NCBI RefSeq assembly: GCF_014884995.1
Contig: NZ_JABMII010000006.1
Location: 124,001-188,000, forward strand
Origin: Spirabiliibacterium pneumoniae
GTDB taxonomy: Bacteria > Pseudomonadota > Gammaproteobacteria > Enterobacterales > Pasteurellaceae
Direction of reading: 5' to 3'
DNA length: 64,000 nt
Position numbers and translations under genes: made by a program. How positions within the stretch are numbered: position 1 is the first letter of the stretch; each line of letters begins with the position of its first letter. Below are positions 59,377-64,000 of the stretch, piece after piece. The notes beneath the pieces are model-generated. The model searched no databases. It had not been told where the DNA came from and worked only from the letters and a program-made list of their open reading frames with translations.

Positions 59377-59397
59377 TTTTCACCTCATGACCGCACT

Positions 59398-60378
59398 TTA
59401 ATCTTTTAAAAAGCGAAGATATTTTTGTGTTTTAATACTTTTTTCAATCATCACTCGGATACGTCCATCAAACACTAGTACCGCTAGCAACACGATTCCA
59501 GCAATAAAGTTATTCCAGTATGCAGGCACCTTCAAAAGCACTAGGACAGTATCTATTTGTATTAAAAAATATGCACCAAGAATAGCACCTAAAATATTAC
59601 CCGACCCACCAAGCAGACTTATACCACCTAATACACAAGCTGCTATCGCTTTCATCTCTAAACCATTCCCTGTTGAGTTAGGTACAAATCCAATTTGAGA
59701 TGCAAATACAATACCTGCTAAAGAGGCCATTAATCCGTTAATCATAAAGGCAGAAATCCGAATATAATTGATATGCACACCCAGTTGTAAAGCACCTTGT
59801 AAGTTATCCCCTACCGCATAAAACTGTCTACCTAATCGTATCTTAGATAAAAAGAAATAGCTCACTCCAATCATTAAAATAATAAAAATACCAATAATAG
59901 AAATATTCATAATATATGGCTCAGATAATGATTTTAGTGATTGAGGAAGTCCTTCAATCCATTTTCCGCCAGTAATGAGAAGCATAATACCTCGGTATAA
60001 GCCCAATGTACCCAAAGTAGCTACAATTGCGGGAATCCGTAAGTTAGTCACTAAAACACCATTGAACAACCCTGCTAATAATCCAATGCCAACAGTTCCA
60101 ATTAGGGCGATGAAAAATCCGTAACCTGTATTGAGCAGGCTCCCCATAATAACCGCACTTAACCCCATAATAGAGCCGACAGAAACATCAATGTTACGGG
60201 TTAATATTACAAACGTCGCACCAATGGCTAATAAAATCACTATTTGTGAAGAACTAAAAATCATGGTAATTGTTTGTAAACTAAAGCTATTCCCTGCCGA
60301 TAGGAATAACAATATAAACATCAGCATAATGGCGAAAAAGATGGTTAACTCTCTATTTTTTTGAATAAATTTCCACAT
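59398..60378 (-). CDS. lsrC: LsrC, AI-2 ABC transporter permease
   Basis: Second permease subunit, about 326 residues. Motifs: [40 protein letters not shown] and [19 protein letters not shown]. The ATG at 60378 has GGAG upstream and starts next to the lsrA stop (60380). A GTG at 60393 would overlap lsrA and is less likely. Confidence 0.93.
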   Translation of the reverse strand: MWKFIQKNRELTIFFAIMLMFILLFLSAGNSFSLQTITMIFSSSQIVILLAIGATFVILTRNIDVSVGSIMGLSAVIMGSLLNTGYGFFIALIGTVGIGLLAGLFNGVLVTNLRIPAIVATLGTLGLYRGIMLLITGGKWIEGLPQSLKSLSEPYIMNISIIGIFIILMIGVSYFFLSKIRLGRQFYAVGDNLQGALQLGVHINYIRISAFMINGLMASLAGIVFASQIGFVPNSTGNGLEMKAIAACVLGGISLLGGSGNILGAILGAYFLIQIDTVLVLLKVPAYWNNFIAGIVLLAVLVFDGRIRVMIEKSIKTQKYLRFLKD

Positions 60379-60379
60379 A

Positions 60380-61891
60380 TTACTGCTCTCCACTAAATGC
60401 CATTTGCATGATACGTTCTGAAGATATTTGTTCCCCTATTAATGAAGGACTTATTTCTCCATCGTGCATGACAATAACCCTATCAGACATCAATTCTATT
60501 TCTTCTAAATCGGAAGAAATAAACAAAACAGCAACACTCTGTTTCGCAATATTTTTTATTAATTGATAAATGTCTGCTCTTGCGCCTACATCAACGCCAC
60601 GGGTAGGCTCATCAACAATTAACAAGGCAGGGTTAGCCTCTAAACATTTTGCAATTAATATCTTTTGCTGATTGCCACCTGAAAGCGTACGAACGCTCTG
60701 CTCAGGACTATTAAACTTAATCCCGATAGCACGTTGATAACGCTCAAAAATAGCATTTTCTTTAGCGCTATTGATCAACAATCCCATTTTGCTATATGTC
60801 AATCCATTCGTATTCCAAGATAGCGGAGCATCTAAATAGAGTCCTGAGGCTTGCCTATCCTCAGGCAAATAAACAATACCTTGATCCAACCGTTCACGAA
60901 TAGATAGCTTATTGATTATCTGATCAAGAAATAGAATCTCTCCTTGTCTTGCCTGACGAAGTCCATAGATGGTTTCGGCAAGTTCTGTTCGCCCCGCTCC
61001 CACTACACCAGCTAATCCCAAAATCTCACCAGGGAAAATCTCCAAATCAATTTGCTTAAAGCCTTCACCACGCAAATTCTTGAGCGTTAATACAGGCTTG
61101 GATTTATCTTTTATACGATGGTGTCCTGGTAACTCTAGCCATAACTTTTGTGAATCACTTAATTTTGCATTTTTAGAACCTGGCGTTATAGCATCAATAA
61201 CATCATCTCTATTCAAATCAGGAGTGTTACCATGTAGAGCGATATAACCATCTCTCATCACACTAATCTCATCAGCAATTCGATAAACTTCTGGCAACTT
61301 GTGGGAAATAAAAACTATTCCAACCCCTTTTGATAAGAGCTTCTGAATCTGTTTAAATAAATTTTCTGTTTCTACGGGCGTTAACGATGCAGTAGGTTCG
61401 TCTAAGATGAGAATTTTTGCATCTCTCATCAACCCACGCATAATTTCAACAAGCTGTTGATCAGCCACCTCAAGTAAACCTGCTTGGCTGTCTAACGATA
61501 AATGACAATTTAAATCACCTAATAATTTTTCTAACTTTTTGATGTTATCCCTATGCTGAGCAAGCCCAAACAGAATATTTTCTTGTACGCTTAAATTCGG
61601 AAACAATAAAGGCTCTTGTGGAACCAAATAGATACCTAATGTATGAGCTTTATGTGGTGTTAAATGATCTTGCACGACATCATGAATCCTAATTTCACCA
61701 CTATCAGGTAGTTCAACACCTGCGATAATTTTCATCAATGTCGATTTTCCTGCACCATTACCACCAAGTAACGCATGTACTCTTCCAGCCAGCAGCGTAA
61801 AATCGATATTTTTTAATACACTGACGCTGGAAAACGATTTACTCACACCCTGTACTTTGAGAAGTGCTGTTGGTTCAACTGTATTAGCCAT
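60380..61891 (-). CDS. lsrA: LsrA, AI-2 ABC transporter ATPase
   Basis: Dual-domain ATPase of 503 residues (E. coli LsrA is 511). First domain: Walker [13 protein letters not shown] and DEPTASLTP. Second domain: [16 protein letters not shown], the signature [15 protein letters not shown] and [16 protein letters not shown]. It powers uptake of AI-2 bound by LsrB. First gene of lsrACDBFGE. Divergent from lsrR. Confidence 0.95.
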   Translation of the reverse strand: MANTVEPTALLKVQGVSKSFSSVSVLKNIDFTLLAGRVHALLGGNGAGKSTLMKIIAGVELPDSGEIRIHDVVQDHLTPHKAHTLGIYLVPQEPLLFPNLSVQENILFGLAQHRDNIKKLEKLLGDLNCHLSLDSQAGLLEVADQQLVEIMRGLMRDAKILILDEPTASLTPVETENLFKQIQKLLSKGVGIVFISHKLPEVYRIADEISVMRDGYIALHGNTPDLNRDDVIDAITPGSKNAKLSDSQKLWLELPGHHRIKDKSKPVLTLKNLRGEGFKQIDLEIFPGEILGLAGVVGAGRTELAETIYGLRQARQGEILFLDQIINKLSIRERLDQGIVYLPEDRQASGLYLDAPLSWNTNGLTYSKMGLLINSAKENAIFERYQRAIGIKFNSPEQSVRTLSGGNQQKILIAKCLEANPALLIVDEPTRGVDVGARADIYQLIKNIAKQSVAVLFISSDLEEIELMSDRVIVMHDGEISPSLIGEQISSERIMQMAFSGEQ

Positions 61892-62129
61892 ATACCACCA
61901 TTGAACAAAAATATTTTAAAAATTCATATGTTCAAAAATATATCATAAAATTCATTTTATTCTGTGATTGAAATCACAAAATTCTTAAAAATATTTTTTT
62001 TAATTATTTTTATAGACTAAAAAAGCCATTTTTTGAACTAAATCACAAAATTCACTTTTTTTAGAAAGAACAATTGGTAAAATAATTATCATATGATTAT
62101 GCTAAACACATAAAGCAGAGGACATCAAA
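61892..62129. promoter_or_regulatory. lsrA/lsrR divergent control region
   Basis: 238 bp, very AT-rich. TGTGATTGAAATCACA at 61963-61978 is a perfect CRP consensus. TTGAACA (61901-61907) and TGTTCAA (61929-61935) face each other near lsrA, and TTGAAC recurs at 62033. These resemble LsrR operator half-sites. AATCACAAAATTC is repeated at about 61973 and 62041. CRP activation with LsrR repression matches the enteric system. Confidence 0.65.
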
Positions 62130-63092
62130 ATGAATGATCTGGATAGTAACAAATTTACTTTTAGCTCAGATTGTGAGGAAGAGCTTTTAGCGAGGATTGG
62201 TTGGTTTTATTACCATGACAATCTTACACAAAATGAAATTGGAAAGTTACTCAATATCCCTAGGCTGAAAGTTTCGAGACTATTAGAGAAAGCGCGTCAA
62301 ATTGGTTTGATTAAGGTTGAAATCCGCTCTCGTTTTACGGGTTGTCTAGAATTAGAAGAGGCTCTAAAGCGGACATTTCATCTAAAACATATTCGAGTCA
62401 TTCCTGCCTTAGAGTCGCATGAAATCAATGCTCGCCTCGGTATCGCAGCATCACAGTTACTAGGTACACTTATGATGCCAAATGACTTGTTAGCCATTGG
62501 CTTTGGTGAAACCATCATGGAAACCATCAAACACAGTAATGAGTTTATCACTCATAATAATATTAAACTTATTACTCTCTCTGGTGGTGTGGGCCCCTAT
62601 ATGAAGGGAATTGGACAGCTGAGTAGTAATTGTAATGTCAGCATTATCCCTGCTCCTCTTAGAGTATCATCGCGAGAAGCGGCAAATTTCTTTAAAAAAG
62701 AAGATTCAATTAAAAATATCATGCTTGCAGCCAGTTCTGCTAATGTTGCCATCGTCGGTATTGGTGCAACGTTACAAAAAGGTCAAGCAACACTGCTACG
62801 CTCAGGCTATATTACTGAAGAAAGTCAGCAACAACTTCGTCAAGAAGGTGCTATTGGGGACATTCTTGGATACTTTATGCAGGCAGATGGACGAATTAAA
62901 GATAATGTATCGCTTCATGATGAATTAATTAGTGTATCACTTGATAAGCTAAAACAAATTACTAATGTAGTCGGCATCGCAGGCGGAGAAAACAAAGTTG
63001 ATGCTATATACAGCGCACTGAAAGGCAAATATATAAATTCTCTTGTTACCGAAGAAAATACTGCAAAAAGACTACTCGCCAAACACATCTAG
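62130..63092 (+). CDS. lsrR: LsrR, AI-2-responsive repressor
   Basis: SorC/DeoR-family repressor, 320 residues. The N-terminal HTH spans about 18-60 (ARIGWFYYHDNLTQNEIGKL, LNIPRLKVSRLLEKAR). The sugar-binding domain has IGFGETIMETI, LSGGVGPYMKGIGQLSS, and GIAGGENKVDAIYSALKGKY at the end. It represses lsr and its own promoter until phospho-AI-2 binds. GCAGAGG precedes the ATG. Followed by lsrK 29 bp later. Confidence 0.94.
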   Translation: MNDLDSNKFTFSSDCEEELLARIGWFYYHDNLTQNEIGKLLNIPRLKVSRLLEKARQIGLIKVEIRSRFTGCLELEEALKRTFHLKHIRVIPALESHEINARLGIAASQLLGTLMMPNDLLAIGFGETIMETIKHSNEFITHNNIKLITLSGGVGPYMKGIGQLSSNCNVSIIPAPLRVSSREAANFFKKEDSIKNIMLAASSANVAIVGIGATLQKGQATLLRSGYITEESQQQLRQEGAIGDILGYFMQADGRIKDNVSLHDELISVSLDKLKQITNVVGIAGGENKVDAIYSALKGKYINSLVTEENTAKRLLAKHI

Positions 63093-63121
63093 ATTAATTC
63101 AACTTGTTCGAGGGAGTTCCT

Positions 63122-64000
63122 ATGGCTAGTCAAAATCAATACTTAATGGCATTAGACGCTGGCACAGGTAGTGTTCGTGCTGTCATATTTGATCTTCAAG
63201 GTAATCAAATTGCAACCGCACAACAAGAATGGACTCACCAAACTGATCCTAATATTCCAGGATCAATGAATTTTAATTTAGAGAAGAACTGGCAACTTGC
63301 CATTTCGTGTATCGCTCAAGCTATCAAAAAATCTCAGATCCAGCCCTCTGATATCAAAGCAATATCTACCTGCTCTATGCGTGAAGCAATTGTATTATAT
63401 GATTCAAACAAAGCACCTATTTGGGCTTGTGGTAATGTTGATGCAAGGGCAATAAAGGAAGTTAAGCGGTTAAAAAATCGTGATGATGACTACGAAAAAA
63501 CAATGTATAACAGCTCTGGGCAAACGTTATCACTAAGTGCAGTGCCAAGATTACTATGGTTAAAAGAAAATCAGCCTAGTATCTATAAAAAAGCACAGTT
63601 TATGACAATGCTGAGTGATTGGCTTGGCTTTATGCTCACAGGTGAAATTTCAGTAGAACCTTCCAACGCGGGCACAACAGGATTAATTAATCTTGAAACG
63701 AGACAGTGGGATACAACATTACTCGAAAATGTTGGGCTAAATCCTAACTTGCTACCACCCGTGAAAGAAACGGGTGAACGACTGGGTTATGTTACCGAGA
63801 ATATTACACACCAAACTGGGCTGGCTATTAATACGCCTGTTATTGTGGGCGGAGGAGATGTTCAGTTAGGTTGCGTCGGCTTAGGTGTAACAGCGCCCAC
63901 CCAAGCGGCGATTATCGGAGGCACATTTTGGCAACAAGTTGTTAATTTACCAAATGCAAAAACCGATCCTAATATGAATGTGAGAATTAATCCTCATGTT
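63122..64000 (+). CDS. lsrK: LsrK, autoinducer-2 kinase (3' end outside window)
   Basis: FGGY-family kinase that phosphorylates internalised AI-2, trapping it and creating the LsrR inducer. 293 codons are visible and remain open at the window end, against about 530 for the full enzyme. Motifs: [19 protein letters not shown] (phosphate 1), [32 protein letters not shown] and [14 protein letters not shown]. The ATG at 63122 has a GGGAG upstream. Confidence 0.95.
   Translation, partial: MASQNQYLMALDAGTGSVRAVIFDLQGNQIATAQQEWTHQTDPNIPGSMNFNLEKNWQLAISCIAQAIKKSQIQPSDIKAISTCSMREAIVLYDSNKAPIWACGNVDARAIKEVKRLKNRDDDYEKTMYNSSGQTLSLSAVPRLLWLKENQPSIYKKAQFMTMLSDWLGFMLTGEISVEPSNAGTTGLINLETRQWDTTLLENVGLNPNLLPPVKETGERLGYVTENITHQTGLAINTPVIVGGGDVQLGCVGLGVTAPTQAAIIGGTFWQQVVNLPNAKTDPNMNVRINPHV

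Overview
The window is chromosomal DNA of a gammaproteobacterium of the family Pasteurellaceae. The clearest sign is the Haemophilus-type DNA uptake sequence AAGTGCGGT (or its complement). It occurs dozens of times, inside genes and as inverted pairs that form intergenic hairpins. Gene orders also fit the family: proQ-prc beside letAB, thiMDE behind a TPP riboswitch, nhaB-dsbB, ileS-lspA-ispH-comE1. I cannot name the species. No rRNA, tRNA, CRISPR array or insertion sequence was seen.

Layout. 1-9.9 kb: 3' part of znuB, prc and proQ on the minus strand, the letAB lipid-transport operon, a peptidase T relative that has lost its metal ligands, adk, and arfA, whose stop codon lies behind a hairpin. 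10.0-20.6 kb: an accessory island on the minus strand. In transcription order it holds hsdM, hsdS, a HEPN-like gene overlapping hsdS by 4 nt, a repeat element, a small HTH protein, a 568-residue protein with an acidic 18-bp tandem repeat, and hsdR. A second copy of the repeat element lies beyond hsdR. As read, hsdM is out of frame. Its ATG is followed by three copies of a 7-bp repeat, and two copies would restore a 556-codon gene, so this looks like an ON/OFF phase-variable type I restriction-modification system caught in OFF.

20.8-35.6 kb: dnaJ and dnaK with a GyrI-like gene between them, cmoAB, an SH3-like/truncated-globin fusion, tag, a hexose-6-P mutarotase, a phosphopantetheinyl transferase, azlCD, tolC, nudF, cpdA, dsbB and nhaB. 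35.6-55.4 kb: gapA with a consensus CRP site, thiMDE, cstA, a pncB-nadE pair for NAD synthesis from nicotinate (unusual in a family where many members need V factor), yajQ, serB, a smp-like gene, a decayed TonB-dependent receptor, rpsT, murJ, ribF, ileS, lspA, ispH and comE1. comE1 has a CRP-S (Sxy-dependent competence) site.

55.4-64 kb: a complete AI-2 uptake and processing locus, lsrACDBFGE, divergent from lsrR-lsrK (lsrK runs off the end). The intergenic region carries a perfect CRP consensus and inverted TTGAACA motifs. Several parts of the window are tied to cAMP-CRP: gapA, cstA, cpdA, comE1 and lsr all have matching sites upstream. The best candidate for something undescribed is the 10-20.6 kb island.
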